Part shown: one piece after another, positions 1 through 9,526 of the stretch | Layout: the number at the start of each line of letters is the position of its first letter | Numbering within the stretch: the stretch's first letter is position 1 | Assembly: GCF_030540765.1 (NCBI RefSeq) | Contig: NZ_JAUOEL010000001.1 | Span: 1,116,001 to 1,180,000, forward strand | Source of the DNA: Flavivirga jejuensis | GTDB lineage: Bacteria; Bacteroidota; Bacteroidia; Flavobacteriales; Flavobacteriaceae | Direction: 5' to 3' | DNA length: 64,000 nucleotides | The notes under the pieces: model-generated | The model's input: only the letters and a program-made list of their open reading frames with translations | Database searches by the model: none | What the model was told of the DNA's origin: nothing | Made by a program: the position numbers and the translations under genes

Positions 1-972
1 TACAATAATGGCCCTACCTACGAACAATTGAAAGAAACGGCAGTAGAATGGGTTCGATATGCTAACATAACCAAAGGTTATAATGTAAAACGTTGGGCTT
101 TAGGAAACGAAGTCGATCATCATTCCAATTTAATTTCGCAAGAGGAATACAAAGCTGTTTATACCGATTTTGCGACAGCAATGAAAAAGGTTGACCCTGA
201 TATTTGGATCGGACCTGGGTTACTTGGTAACTGGCATGCAGCAATGCTAGCACATGATCCTGATAATATCGACTTTATCTGTGTTCATAATTATTTATAT
301 AAATATGATTGGCGAAACCTAGGTTACGAAGGATGGAAAAATACAAGTGATATTTTAGTGAGTAATGTGGAGACATGCCAAAAGGCTGTAAATAACTCAT
401 CCATTCCCAATATAGAAATTCATGTTACTGAAATGAACTCACGCCCCTGGAAAGACAATTCAGATAGCGATGATTTATTTCGAGCATTGGCCTATGGCGA
501 AATGGTGTTAAATGCATGCAACTTTGAAGATGTAAGAGCCACCTATGTTTGGAACACTCATGGACCGTGGGATGGTCCAGAAAAGAATGCCTCTTATAAT
601 ATTCTCGACCTTGATAATAATCGCGAACCACGAGGAGACATCATTAAAATAATTAACGAAAATCTCTTAGATTATTTTGTACAGGTTCCCCGTGTAAAAG
701 GTTTTATACGAACGTATGCCTGCGTAGATGAATTAAATGAGCATTTGAATGTTTTTCTAATTAATAAAAATGATACAGCAGAAACTGTAAATATTGAAAC
801 TTCAGAGTTTAAATTACAATCAAATTATACAATAAAAACTTTCTCAGGAAAAGGTCCAGAGGATAAATCACCAGTATGTTCAGAAATAGCGTATAATGAG
901 ATAAATGATGAAATTCTGAAGGTCGAATTAGCACCTTTATCATTAAATGTAATCTATATGAAACTGAAATAG
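1..972 (+). CDS. Clan GH-A glycoside hydrolase, possibly GH51-like arabinofuranosidase (5'-truncated)
   Basis: The reading frame is open from the first base, so the start lies outside the window; the first ATG-like start is not the true one. Counting from the first visible codon, the motif WALGNEVDHH has the Asn-Glu pair of a clan GH-A acid/base (Glu37), and EIHVTEMNSR carries a candidate nucleophile (Glu144). A beta-sandwich-like tail follows from about residue 230. Such enzymes cleave glycans by a retaining mechanism. The GNE motif and the arrangement suggest GH51 or a neighbouring GH-A family; the substrate cannot be told. It is the first of a run of carbohydrate-active genes on the same strand. 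The class is fairly sure, the family is not. Confidence 0.62.
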   Translation, partial: YNNGPTYEQLKETAVEWVRYANITKGYNVKRWALGNEVDHHSNLISQEEYKAVYTDFATAMKKVDPDIWIGPGLLGNWHAAMLAHDPDNIDFICVHNYLYKYDWRNLGYEGWKNTSDILVSNVETCQKAVNNSSIPNIEIHVTEMNSRPWKDNSDSDDLFRALAYGEMVLNACNFEDVRATYVWNTHGPWDGPEKNASYNILDLDNNREPRGDIIKIINENLLDYFVQVPRVKGFIRTYACVDELNEHLNVFLINKNDTAETVNIETSEFKLQSNYTIKTFSGKGPEDKSPVCSEIAYNEINDEILKVELAPLSLNVIYMKLK

Positions 973-985
973 CAATTAATAATAA

Positions 986-1036
986 TATGAAACTGATGAA
1001 ATACCCCTATGGTTTGCCTAGGGGCTAGTCGGTTTT
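986..1036 (+). repeat. Partial copy of the composite palindromic intergenic repeat
   Basis: This diverged copy corresponds only to the last ~50 bp of the repeats at 5220-5406 and 7528-7713. It runs from GAAACTGATGAAATACCCC to GGGGCTAGTCGGTTT and forms a hairpin. The rest of the 973-1272 gap shows no gene or other recognisable signal. Confidence 0.7.
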
Positions 1037-1272
1037 AAGAATTTTTTATTTTATGATAGAAATACCGCAAGTAACCCCTATAGCAAGAAGAACAGAACCA
1101 TTCAAAATTTTATAAGAATTGATGGTTACGAAGGAAAACCTAAAAAGAATTTAAGTACGCTTTGAGAAGAAAACGGTATAAAAGGAATTTGTTATACCTC
1201 CAATGGATAACGCAAAATGAATATTTTGAATTATATAATCAAAAGTAGTCACATCAAATTTATAGTAACGAA

Positions 1273-2739
1273 ATGACATCAAAAAAAATAGTAGTCACAT
1301 TTTTAATACTAGTATCTACGATTCTTAATCTTAGAGCCCAAAATATAACTCCTGATGAAAAAATAGTATACAAAAAGATAAATGGAGATAGTTTATATCT
1401 TCATGTTTTTAAACCACAATTATCTAAAAAACCAACTTCTGTTATTGTATTCTTTTTTGGTGGAGGCTGGGTATCTGGTACTCCAAAACAATTTTATCAA
1501 CAAAGTGAATATTTCGCATCTAGGGGTATGTTAGCAATATCTGCAGAATATAGAGTGAAGAATAAACATGGTGCGTCTCCTTTTGATTGCGTTGAAGATG
1601 CCAAATCTGCTATTCGTTGGATTCGTGAACATGCTAAAGAATTACATATTGATCCTACCAAAATTGTTGCAAGTGGAGGTTCTGCGGGAGGTCATATTGC
1701 AATATCTACGGCATTAATAAAAGGTTTTGAAAACCCTAACGAAAATGTATCTGTTAGTTCTGTTCCTAATGCTGTAGTTGCATACAACCCCGTTTTAGAC
1801 ACGACTGAAGAGGGGTATGGCTATAAAAAAGTTATTGGTCGTGAAACAGAAATATCGCCATGTCACCAGGTAAAAAAAGAGATGCCTCCTATGTTGATAT
1901 TTCATGGGAAAAAAGATAAAATAGTGCCTTTTGAAAACGCAAAACGTTTTACCGATCTCATGAAAGAAGCAGGAAATGAATGCGAATTAGTCGCAATTGA
2001 TAATGTTGGACATGGGTTTTTTAATGGCGATTTTTTTAGAAAAGGATCTGGAAATAAATACTACAACCTAACTGCATACCAAACGGATGTGTTTTTAGAA
2101 ACAATGTGTTACCTTAAAAAGAAACCAACGCTTTCTCAAAATATAAAACATGTATCCTGTGTTGGAGATAGTAATACTGAAGCTAAATATCCTAAGTTTT
2201 TACAAGAAAAAATTGGTGCAAAATATCAAGTGAAAAATTTCGGAAAAGGAGGCGCAACATTACTTGATGGAACAATGCAACCATATTTTAAATCAGGCAA
2301 ATACAAAAACTCATTAAAATTCACTCCAGATATTGTTTTAATAATGTTTGGAACAAACGATGCAAATGTTAAGTGGTGTTTAGATAAAACAAGAAAAACT
2401 GAATTTGCAGGAACCCCTCAAGAAGAATTTAAAAGTCAATATATTAAATTGATAAATACTTATAAGCGCAAGAATGAAAAAGCACAGATATATATATTAA
2501 CGCCGCTACCTATTTACGAGCATAAAAAAAGTAGAGACCCAAAAATAAAACAACGTATTGAGCAATTAAACCAATGGGTAATCCCTGTAATTAGAGAGAT
2601 TGCAGAGGAAGAAAATATCAAACTTATAGACGTAAATAAATTAATGCAAAAAGGATTTAAATATACGATTGATGGTGTACACCTTGATCAAGAAGGCTAT
2701 AAAGTTTTAGCGAATAAGATAGCTAAAGAAATAATATAG
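1273..2739 (+). CDS. Secreted two-domain esterase: alpha/beta hydrolase fused to SGNH/GDSL hydrolase
   Basis: The 488-aa protein has a signal peptide (about residues 1-22, ending LRAQ). The first half is a BD-FAE-like alpha/beta hydrolase: an oxyanion-hole GGGW motif, nucleophile Ser137 in GGSAGG, an acid in HGKKD, and His247 in VGHGFF. The second half is an SGNH hydrolase: GDS with Ser300, FGKGG (block II), FGTND (block III) and Asp467/His470 in DGVHLD. Both halves keep their catalytic residues, so it probably removes two kinds of ester (for example acetyl groups) from a decorated polysaccharide in the periplasm or outside the cell. It lies between two glycosidase genes. Domain calls are strong; the ester specificities are inferred. 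Confidence 0.85.
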   Translation: MTSKKIVVTFLILVSTILNLRAQNITPDEKIVYKKINGDSLYLHVFKPQLSKKPTSVIVFFFGGGWVSGTPKQFYQQSEYFASRGMLAISAEYRVKNKHGASPFDCVEDAKSAIRWIREHAKELHIDPTKIVASGGSAGGHIAISTALIKGFENPNENVSVSSVPNAVVAYNPVLDTTEEGYGYKKVIGRETEISPCHQVKKEMPPMLIFHGKKDKIVPFENAKRFTDLMKEAGNECELVAIDNVGHGFFNGDFFRKGSGNKYYNLTAYQTDVFLETMCYLKKKPTLSQNIKHVSCVGDSNTEAKYPKFLQEKIGAKYQVKNFGKGGATLLDGTMQPYFKSGKYKNSLKFTPDIVLIMFGTNDANVKWCLDKTRKTEFAGTPQEEFKSQYIKLINTYKRKNEKAQIYILTPLPIYEHKKSRDPKIKQRIEQLNQWVIPVIREIAEEENIKLIDVNKLMQKGFKYTIDGVHLDQEGYKVLANKIAKEII

Positions 2740-2896
2740 TATACTTTTTATTTAAAATTTAAATGATTTTTTTAAGAAAATCAATTTTTTAAATATTCAT
2801 AAAATGAAATTAAAATTAAGAATATCAATAATAATTAAAAACAATAAAAGAATAGATATGTCAAGAAATTGGAATTTTTCAAAAACGAAAGGAATA

Positions 2897-5194
2897 ATGA
2901 AGTTTATAGTTTCCTTTTTTTTATTGGGTTCCTTTATTAGTTGTCAGCAAACTAATGAAGATTTAACAGAAACACCTTTAAAAATATGGTTTAAACAACC
3001 CACAGCAAAATGGAATCAAGGACTTCCTATAGGAAACGGTAGTTTAGGAGCCATGATTTACGGAAAACCTAATAAAGAAATTATTTGCTTAAATGAAGAA
3101 ACCATTTGGACAGGTGGTAAAGATTATAATCGAGATAAGAAAGATGCAGGAAAATATATTGATACCATACAGAAATTACTGTTTGCAGAGGCTTATATGG
3201 ATGCCGAAGCATTGGTTCAGGATAAAATTCTGACTAATCGTTTGTCAAAAGGCAAAAACACATATCAAATGTTAGGTAATTTATTTGTAGAGTCAGAAGG
3301 GTTAGATTCCATTGTAAATTACACACGTGAATTAGATATAAACAAATCGGTTGCAACAACTAAATTTGAAAATGAAGGAGTTACTTATACACGAAACTAT
3401 TTTTCTAGTTTTCCAGATAAAGCAATGGTGTATAAATACACTGCCAACAAAGAAGGAAAAATAAATATTGCTTCATGGGTAAAACGCAATGAGCAGACTA
3501 AAATATCAGTTACTGAAGATCGGATTGAGTTTTCTGAGCATGTCGGGAATGGCCATGGAGTTAAATTTCATGCAATTGTTCATTTTGAAACCAAAGGAGG
3601 TACATCGAAAGTTGAGAATGGTAAATTGGTTATTAGCCATGCAGATGAAGTCCTAATTAAAGTGGTAGCTTCTAGTAATTATCGTGGTCTAGATCCTGAA
3701 AACGATACTAAAAATACATTAAACAGAATAGCAGAAGTGTCTTATAAAGATCTTCTTAATAAACATGTCTCTGATTACCAATCTTTATTCAACAGACTTT
3801 CTTTTAAAATATCTGACAGTACTGGAGATGAGTTTCCAACAGATGTACGCTTAAAAAAAGTAAAAAAAGGAGCCACAGATAATTATTTAACACAGCTACA
3901 ATATCACTTTGGACGCTATTTATTAATTAGTAGTTCAAGACCAGGAAACTTACCTGCTAATTTACAAGGCATTTGGGCGAATGGATTTACACCGCCTTGG
4001 AATTCAGACTATCATATCAACATCAATGTTCAAATGAATTATTGGATGGCAGAAATGACAAATTTAACAGAATGCCATGAACCTTTCTTGGATTATATAG
4101 ACAACTTACGTGAAATGGGGCGTCTTACAGCACAAAGAACATATAACGCTAGAGGTTTTGTAGCACATCACACGAGTGATGCTTGGTATACTACCGCTGC
4201 TTTTGGAAAAGCAAGGTATGGTATGTGGCCTATGGGGGCTGCTTGGTGTTGCCAGCATTTGTTTACGCATTATGAATACACTGAAGATAAAGAATACCTA
4301 AAAAACAAAGCTTATCCTATTATGAAAGAAGCGGCATTGTTTTTTGTTGATTTTATGGTTAAAGACCCAAAAACTGGACTTTTAGTTACAGGACCATCTG
4401 TGTCTCCAGAAAATAATTTTTTAACTAAAGATGGTAAAAAAGGGACGTTAAATATGGGGCCTACTATGGATCGTGAAATTGTTTTTGAATTGTTTAACAA
4501 TTGCATAAAAGCAGCAGATATTCTAAATATTGATAGAGATTTTAGTGCTATTCTAAAACGTAAGATAAAACAAATGCCTCCTCTTAAAATTGGTAGCGAT
4601 GGTAGGTTGTTAGAATGGGTAGAGGAATTAGAAGAAGCCGAGCCAGGACACAGACATATTTCACATTTATATGCCTTACATCCATCAAATCAAATTTCAA
4701 AATCAAAAACCCCAGAACTTTTTGAAGCTGCTAAAAAAACAATAGCAGGACGCTTGTCTAAAGGTGGTGGACATACAGGTTGGAGCCGTGCTTGGATTAT
4801 TAATTTTTATGCGCGTTTGTTAGAGGGAGATAAAGCATATGAAAACATTTTAGCCTTGCAAAGAAAATCAACATTACCAAACCTTTTAGATGTGCATCCA
4901 CCTTTTCAGATTGATGGTAATTTTGGTGTCGTATCTGGAATTACAGAAATGTTACTACAAAGCCACAATGATGAGGTTCACATATTACCTGCATTACCAT
5001 CGGCATGGGTATCAGGAAGTATACAAGGTATTGTTGCAAAAAAAGGATTTGAGATAGATATGAAGTGGGAGGAAAACAAGTTAAAAACTTTAGTTGTTAT
5101 ATCTAAGTTAGGTAATACACTAAACCTTCGTTATAATAATGAAGTAAAAAAAATAGAGACTAAAAAAGGAGACGTTTTAGAGTTTAATTATTAA
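2897..5194 (+). CDS. GH95 family glycosidase (alpha-L-fucosidase or alpha-L-galactosidase), lipoprotein
   Basis: The frame is open from 2804, but Met at 2897 is preferred because it begins a clean lipoprotein signal (MKFIVSFFLLGSFISC), leaving 765 aa. Family hallmarks are PANLQGIWANG, the NINVQMNYW stretch with the Asn residues that assist catalysis, SPEN with the candidate general acid, HTGWSRAW, and QIDGNFG with the Asp next to the active site. GH95 enzymes are inverting alpha-L-fucosidases or alpha-L-galactosidases acting on terminal residues of plant or algal polysaccharides. Its neighbours (esterase fusion, sulfatases) suggest a sulfated or acylated algal glycan. Family assignment is secure; fucose versus galactose is not decided. 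Confidence 0.9.
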   Translation: MKFIVSFFLLGSFISCQQTNEDLTETPLKIWFKQPTAKWNQGLPIGNGSLGAMIYGKPNKEIICLNEETIWTGGKDYNRDKKDAGKYIDTIQKLLFAEAYMDAEALVQDKILTNRLSKGKNTYQMLGNLFVESEGLDSIVNYTRELDINKSVATTKFENEGVTYTRNYFSSFPDKAMVYKYTANKEGKINIASWVKRNEQTKISVTEDRIEFSEHVGNGHGVKFHAIVHFETKGGTSKVENGKLVISHADEVLIKVVASSNYRGLDPENDTKNTLNRIAEVSYKDLLNKHVSDYQSLFNRLSFKISDSTGDEFPTDVRLKKVKKGATDNYLTQLQYHFGRYLLISSSRPGNLPANLQGIWANGFTPPWNSDYHININVQMNYWMAEMTNLTECHEPFLDYIDNLREMGRLTAQRTYNARGFVAHHTSDAWYTTAAFGKARYGMWPMGAAWCCQHLFTHYEYTEDKEYLKNKAYPIMKEAALFFVDFMVKDPKTGLLVTGPSVSPENNFLTKDGKKGTLNMGPTMDREIVFELFNNCIKAADILNIDRDFSAILKRKIKQMPPLKIGSDGRLLEWVEELEEAEPGHRHISHLYALHPSNQISKSKTPELFEAAKKTIAGRLSKGGGHTGWSRAWIINFYARLLEGDKAYENILALQRKSTLPNLLDVHPPFQIDGNFGVVSGITEMLLQSHNDEVHILPALPSAWVSGSIQGIVAKKGFEIDMKWEENKLKTLVVISKLGNTLNLRYNNEVKKIETKKGDVLEFNY

Positions 5195-5219
5195 AAAAAC
5201 TCTGCTATAAAGAAGTATT

Positions 5220-5406
5220 TAATCTAAAAATTCTCCGACTCTTGGGTCGGGGTTTCTAATTAACCTCTTCTTTGGAGAGGTCAGAACTGCAAAAAAAAGG
5301 CAGTTCTGGGTGAGGCAAAATAAAAAAAATCGATTTTTGCCTCTATAAAGGCAAAATGAAACTGGCGAAATACCCCTATGGCTTGCCTCGGGGATAGTCA
5401 GTTTCA
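5220..5406 (+). repeat. Composite palindromic intergenic repeat, copy 1
   Basis: About 187 bp, closely matching 7528-7713. It contains several hairpins in series: CCGACTCTTGGGTCGG, a long one built on CAGAACTGC/GCAGTTCTG, a GCCTctataaaGGC hairpin, and GAAACTGGC...GTCAGTTTC around TACCCC/CGGGGATA. The centre of the long hairpin is A8 here but T7 in copy 2, i.e. inverted. The 62-aa ORF read across it on the minus strand is not credible. Confidence 0.85.
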
Positions 5407-5427
5407 AGAATTTTTTTATTGCTTATA

Positions 5428-5648
5428 ACCTGAGTTCGATGTAAGGATCATAGATGAAAGTCAATAAATATGCTAGATTCAACTTAATAATAATTTAAGG
5501 AAGAAGATGGTATGTTTATTGATTTTTTGCTTGAAACTAATAGATTTGAATATGTTTCAGATATCTAAAATTCACTTTGTCGGTATAAGTTACTTATAAA
5601 TAGTATTTTACAAAAAACAACCTCATTTTCCTTACGTCGAACTCAGGT
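5428..5648. mobile_element. MITE-like element, copy 1 (221 bp)
   Basis: The element begins ACCTGAGTTCGATGTAAG and ends with a near-perfect inverted copy of it (CTTACGTCGAACTCAGGT). It is flanked on both sides by TTATA, a 5-bp target site duplication. It has no ORF. A second copy with its own duplication lies at 8884-9099, which together shows transposition. The autonomous partner is not in the window. The remainder of the 5195-5868 gap is AT-rich with no gene. Confidence 0.9.
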
Positions 5649-5868
5649 TTATAGTAATTTCTATACTATAGATAACAAAAAGACAGCCAGATTTATAGGA
5701 ATTAAAACGTTATATTTTTTCTTCAAAATTATAATAATACCTGATTACGTACTGTAATATTCAAAAAGTATGACAAATTGTAACATTTTTACTCAATGAT
5801 TGTTACAATATTGCTCATTTATTGTTTTGGTTTTAAATAATTTGCATTAAACATTAAAATATTTATTT

Positions 5869-7515
5869 ATGAATAAAATTTATTTACTAGTTGTATCTAT
5901 ATTCCTACTTGTAGGTTGCAGTAAAGATACTAAAGATGACGAGGTTATTGAAGTAGAGTTGAAATTCACTCAATTCGATGTAACATTATCAACAGGAGAA
6001 AAGTCCATAGGAATCATTGATGAAGATAACAAGCGTATATTATTAAATGGTATAGAAGAACCTTTAGATATTGTTTCTGTTGATTATAAATATTCAGAAG
6101 ATGTGTTGTTAATAACGCCAGATCCATCAACAATAATAGGTAAATGGAGTGTTCTAGAAAAGTTTAGAATTCATTCTAGTGAAGTCTATGAAGAATATAC
6201 CATTGAAATTCCTGATTATGTAGAACCTACGTATGAAAATAAAGCAACCATAGCTCCACTTGAAAAATTTGGAAGGGTTACAAAATACCATATGTTTGAC
6301 ATGAATCATAATGCTGGAGCTTTAAATAACATCAGTAATGCAGAGAGAGCTTTTGGTGAAGCTAAAATGAATGGTATTAGAATTCCATTGTATTGTGGAG
6401 ATGCTTTTGGAGGACATCCTACAGAAGGTGAGGTGGTAGAAAGTGTTTACACAACTGTTTTAAAATCTATAGAGAATGCTAAAGCAGCTTATAGTGGTAC
6501 TGAACCTTTTATGATTTTTGCAGGATTAAAAGTGTTAACATCAGATAAAGCAGAGTATTTTCCTGATTGGGTAACAACAGAAGAACCAACTGTAGCTAAT
6601 CCTATAAAATATGCACAATTGGTTGTTGACTATATTGAGTTTATGCATGGAAAAGGACATACAATAGATTATTTTGCTTTTGATAAAGAAGCTGCTAGAA
6701 TGGATGTTACAGATTTTACGATAGCTGTTGATGAACTAAGAGCAAGGACTGCAAGCCTTGGTTATGTGGTACCTAAAATTGTGGCTCCAGAATTCTATAA
6801 ACCATTAGGTGAATCTGGATCTTTTAACGATTTATACAAAATTAATGGACAAGATAGATTTGACGTGTTTGGGAATCACTATTACTTAAATCACCATAAT
6901 GTAACTAATCATCCAGATCTAAAATTCGAATATGAATTAGCTCAAAGTGATAAATATCGTGAAGCATGGGCTACTGAAGCGCATTGGGATAAAATTAGGT
7001 GTAGTTCAGATTATGAAAAAGAATCAGATATCTGGAGTTCTGAATATGCTATTGGATGTATGTTTGATTGGACTGATCTTGGATTAGATCTAGTAAGCTG
7101 GTGGGACTATTCTTTATCTGGAGGTAATTCACCAAGAAATTATATAATGAGAGCTTATACTGAATCATTGATTGGTTCGCAACCTATAAGAATGTTAGAT
7201 CATGATGGAGAAGAAGTACTAAGTAGGTTGAAACTTCATAGTAGAGCATATATAAGAGATAATGAAGTAAATGTGTTTTTTATTAATACTGTGAGTCCAT
7301 GTAATACAACTTTCACACCTCCTTTTTACGAAGATTACCCTGTTGGAATTCTAGATGGTTTTAAAATTGATGGTAATATAAGTGTAACACGATGGGATGA
7401 TGATGATCAACCTTCAGGAGAATCTTTTGTTATTAAACCTGTAACAGAAAATCAATTTCTTATAGACATAACAACAGGTTCATTTACACATGTTTCATTT
7501 AAGATAACACAATAA
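5869..7515 (+). CDS. Clan GH-A-like glycoside hydrolase, lipoprotein, family unassigned
   Basis: The 548-aa protein has a lipoprotein signal with Cys17 (MNKIYLLVVSIFLLVGC). Residues ~28-115 look like an Ig-like domain, followed by a (beta/alpha)8-type catalytic domain. FDKEA (Glu274) and WATEAHW (Glu370) sit about 96 residues apart, as acid/base and nucleophile do in GH-A barrels. The C-terminal ~100 residues look like a beta-sandwich, as in GH30/GH39-type enzymes. It is probably tethered to the outer membrane and cuts the same polysaccharide as its neighbours. It could be a GH30- or GH86-like endo-enzyme; the family is not resolved from motifs alone. Confidence 0.6.
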   Translation: MNKIYLLVVSIFLLVGCSKDTKDDEVIEVELKFTQFDVTLSTGEKSIGIIDEDNKRILLNGIEEPLDIVSVDYKYSEDVLLITPDPSTIIGKWSVLEKFRIHSSEVYEEYTIEIPDYVEPTYENKATIAPLEKFGRVTKYHMFDMNHNAGALNNISNAERAFGEAKMNGIRIPLYCGDAFGGHPTEGEVVESVYTTVLKSIENAKAAYSGTEPFMIFAGLKVLTSDKAEYFPDWVTTEEPTVANPIKYAQLVVDYIEFMHGKGHTIDYFAFDKEAARMDVTDFTIAVDELRARTASLGYVVPKIVAPEFYKPLGESGSFNDLYKINGQDRFDVFGNHYYLNHHNVTNHPDLKFEYELAQSDKYREAWATEAHWDKIRCSSDYEKESDIWSSEYAIGCMFDWTDLGLDLVSWWDYSLSGGNSPRNYIMRAYTESLIGSQPIRMLDHDGEEVLSRLKLHSRAYIRDNEVNVFFINTVSPCNTTFTPPFYEDYPVGILDGFKIDGNISVTRWDDDDQPSGESFVIKPVTENQFLIDITTGSFTHVSFKITQ

Positions 7516-7527
7516 GACTGGATATTT

Positions 7528-7713
7528 TAATCTAAAAATTCTCCGACCCTTGGGTCGGGGTTTCCAATTAACCTCTCCTTTGCCTCACCCAGAACTGCCT
7601 TTTTTTGCAGTTCTGGGTGAGGCAAAATAAAAAAATTCGATTTTTGCCTCTATAAAGGCAAAATGAAACTGACGAAATACCCCTATGGCTTGCCTCGGGG
7701 ATAGTCAGTTTCA
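7528..7713 (+). repeat. Composite palindromic intergenic repeat, copy 2
   Basis: About 186 bp, the partner of 5220-5406. The central hairpin is longer here because both arms read GCCTCACCCAGAACTGC and its inverse. Its loop (CTTTTTTTG) is the reverse complement of the copy 1 loop. It lies directly between two carbohydrate-active genes and could act as a transcription terminator or mRNA-stabilising structure. Confidence 0.85.
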
Positions 7714-7750
7714 TTATTTAAATAATCTAAAGTTTTTAATTAAACCACTA

Positions 7751-8878
7751 ATGAAAAAAATAATATTAAGCACCATAATACTTTCAATGTTTGTTATTTC
7801 TTGTCAAAACAAAGAAAGTAAGAACTCAGAAACTAAAAAAAATGAGACTTCTCAAAAAGAAAAACAAATTCCAACTGCCTTGTCAGATTACTGGAAATTT
7901 ATTGGAGAAGCAGTAAACGAACCTGGGTATGATGTATGGGGAAGTTCGCCAATAAGAGACGACCATGGAAATGTTCATCTCTTTAGTGCAAGATGGTCTT
8001 CTGATATCCCTTTTAAAAAAGCATGGCGTTACAATAGTGAAATTGCTCATTATGTAGCTCAAAAACCAGAAGGACCTTTTAAATATGTTGAAACAGTTAG
8101 AAAAGGAAAGAACGATGGAAAATGGAACGCAGCAGGTTTTCATAACCCTAGCGTAAAAAAAATTGATAATAAATATGTGTTAATTTTTATTGCCAATGAT
8201 GGTTCAGACAAACATGGTCCTAGTCAAAGAATAGGTATGCTTATTAGCGATGCTATTAATGGACCTTGGGTAGAGGTTCCAAATAAAACCAAACCTTTAT
8301 TAAGCCCTCCAGATGATGATAAAATTTGGTGTTATAATAGTGGTTTAGGTGTAAATAACCCTGGACTTATTAAGCATCCTAATGGGAAATATTATTTGTA
8401 TTTTAAAGCTATGGCTGGTCCTAAAGGTACAGGTGCAAAAGTTAGTATGGGAGTAGCGGTTTCTGAGAAATTAGAGGGGCCATATAAAATTCAACCAGAA
8501 CCCATCACAACAAATAAAACTAGAATTGAAGATGGCTATGCTTTCATGTGGAAAAACAAAGTATGTTTGTTGACTACTGATAATCATGGTATTATAGAAA
8601 AAGGTGGAGGTTTACTTTGGGTATCTGAAGATGGACTTAAATTCAATTCTGAACCTTTATCTGGATTTCATAATTATCAAGATTTTTACCTTAAAGGTAG
8701 TTTTCCAAAAGAAGCTAATATACGCTATGGTGGTAAAAAAGTTAAATTCGAACGACCTCAGTTGTTAATGAATGCTAATAATGAACCAGAGTATCTTTAT
8801 TGTCCTAGTGGTGTTGCATTAGATGGTAGTGATGGTACAAATTCCTATGTGCTAAAATATGATGTAGAAATTAAATAA
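7751..8878 (+). CDS. Five-bladed beta-propeller glycoside hydrolase (GH43/GH117-like), lipoprotein
   Basis: The frame opens at 7685 inside the repeat, but Met at 7751 begins a lipoprotein signal (MKKIILSTIILSMFVISC, Cys18), leaving 375 aa. Propeller-type motifs are WNAAGFHNPSV, NNPGLIKHPNGKYYLYFK, GPW/GPY/GPF blade ends, and ERPQLL near the C-terminus. These patterns are shared by GH43, GH117 and related inverting or exo-acting glycosidases. The start chosen is the only one that gives a signal peptide. It is the last gene of the plus-strand run of glycan enzymes. The exact family and substrate are not settled. Confidence 0.65.
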   Translation: MKKIILSTIILSMFVISCQNKESKNSETKKNETSQKEKQIPTALSDYWKFIGEAVNEPGYDVWGSSPIRDDHGNVHLFSARWSSDIPFKKAWRYNSEIAHYVAQKPEGPFKYVETVRKGKNDGKWNAAGFHNPSVKKIDNKYVLIFIANDGSDKHGPSQRIGMLISDAINGPWVEVPNKTKPLLSPPDDDKIWCYNSGLGVNNPGLIKHPNGKYYLYFKAMAGPKGTGAKVSMGVAVSEKLEGPYKIQPEPITTNKTRIEDGYAFMWKNKVCLLTTDNHGIIEKGGGLLWVSEDGLKFNSEPLSGFHNYQDFYLKGSFPKEANIRYGGKKVKFERPQLLMNANNEPEYLYCPSGVALDGSDGTNSYVLKYDVEIK

Positions 8879-8883
8879 TAGTA

Positions 8884-9099
8884 ACCTGAGTTCGACAGGA
8901 TCGTAGATAAAAGTCAATAAATATGCTAGATTCAACTTATAATAATTTAAGGAAGAAGATGGTATGTTTATTGACTTTTTGCTTTAAACTAATAGATTTG
9001 AATATGTTTCAGATATCTAAAATTTACTTTATAAATATAAATAACTCATAAGTAGTGTTTTACAAAAACAGCCTCATTTAACTTACGTCGAACTCAGGT
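8884..9099. mobile_element. MITE-like element, copy 2 (216 bp)
   Basis: Begins ACCTGAGTTCGACAGG and ends CTTACGTCGAACTCAGGT, flanked on both sides by TAGTA (5-bp target duplication). The interior matches copy 1 at 5428-5648 with small indels. It has no coding capacity. Confidence 0.9.
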
Positions 9100-9287
9100 T
9101 AGTATTAAAATAATATAATGAAACTTAAATTCTTCCTTCTATCCATTCTTTTTTATCAATAATACGTACTACAAAACAAATAAAATTTGAAAGGTTTGTT
9201 TGTAAAAATATTACGAAAACCCCAAACTCTATAGATCTAAGTTTGACATAAAGTTGATTGTATTTTATTGTATACAGTAATTTATTT

Positions 9288-9316
9288 TATTCTTATGTTG
9301 AACTCACGTTAATAGT
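9288..9316. repeat. Possible degenerate MITE end
   Basis: TTATGTTGAACTCACGTT followed by AATAGTA resembles the right end of the two MITEs (TTACGTCGAACTCAGGT). No matching left end was found, so this may be a decayed third copy. The rest of 9100-9408 is AT-rich without a gene. Confidence 0.35.
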
Positions 9317-9408
9317 AAGTAAGGGTGTTATTGATATTGTTTAAAATTACTAGGATGTATTATCGTCCTTTTTCTGTAGTAAAAGTTTCTGGTAACAGAA
9401 TGGAATAC

Positions 9409-9442
9409 AAAAAAGTCCGATTCATATGAAATCGGACTTTTC
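9409..9442 (-). terminator. Rho-independent terminator (bidirectional shape)
   Basis: A 12-bp stem, AAAAGTCCGATT / AATCGGACTTTT, with a short loop and T-rich tails on both strands. It lies downstream of the minus-strand gene at 9527. Confidence 0.8.
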
Positions 9443-9526
9443 TAACTATTAATCTCTAGAAGTTATATTAATATTAATATTTGACTTCTATTTTAAATTA
9501 GGGTTAAAGTTAAAGTTTATTTTTAA

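Noticed and set aside
5219-5407. 62-aa ORF on the minus strand
   Set aside because: It lies wholly inside a palindromic intergenic repeat; the composition is explained by the repeat.
7685-7750. Upstream extension of the beta-propeller glycosidase
   Set aside because: It is encoded by the repeat, and only the later Met gives a lipoprotein signal.
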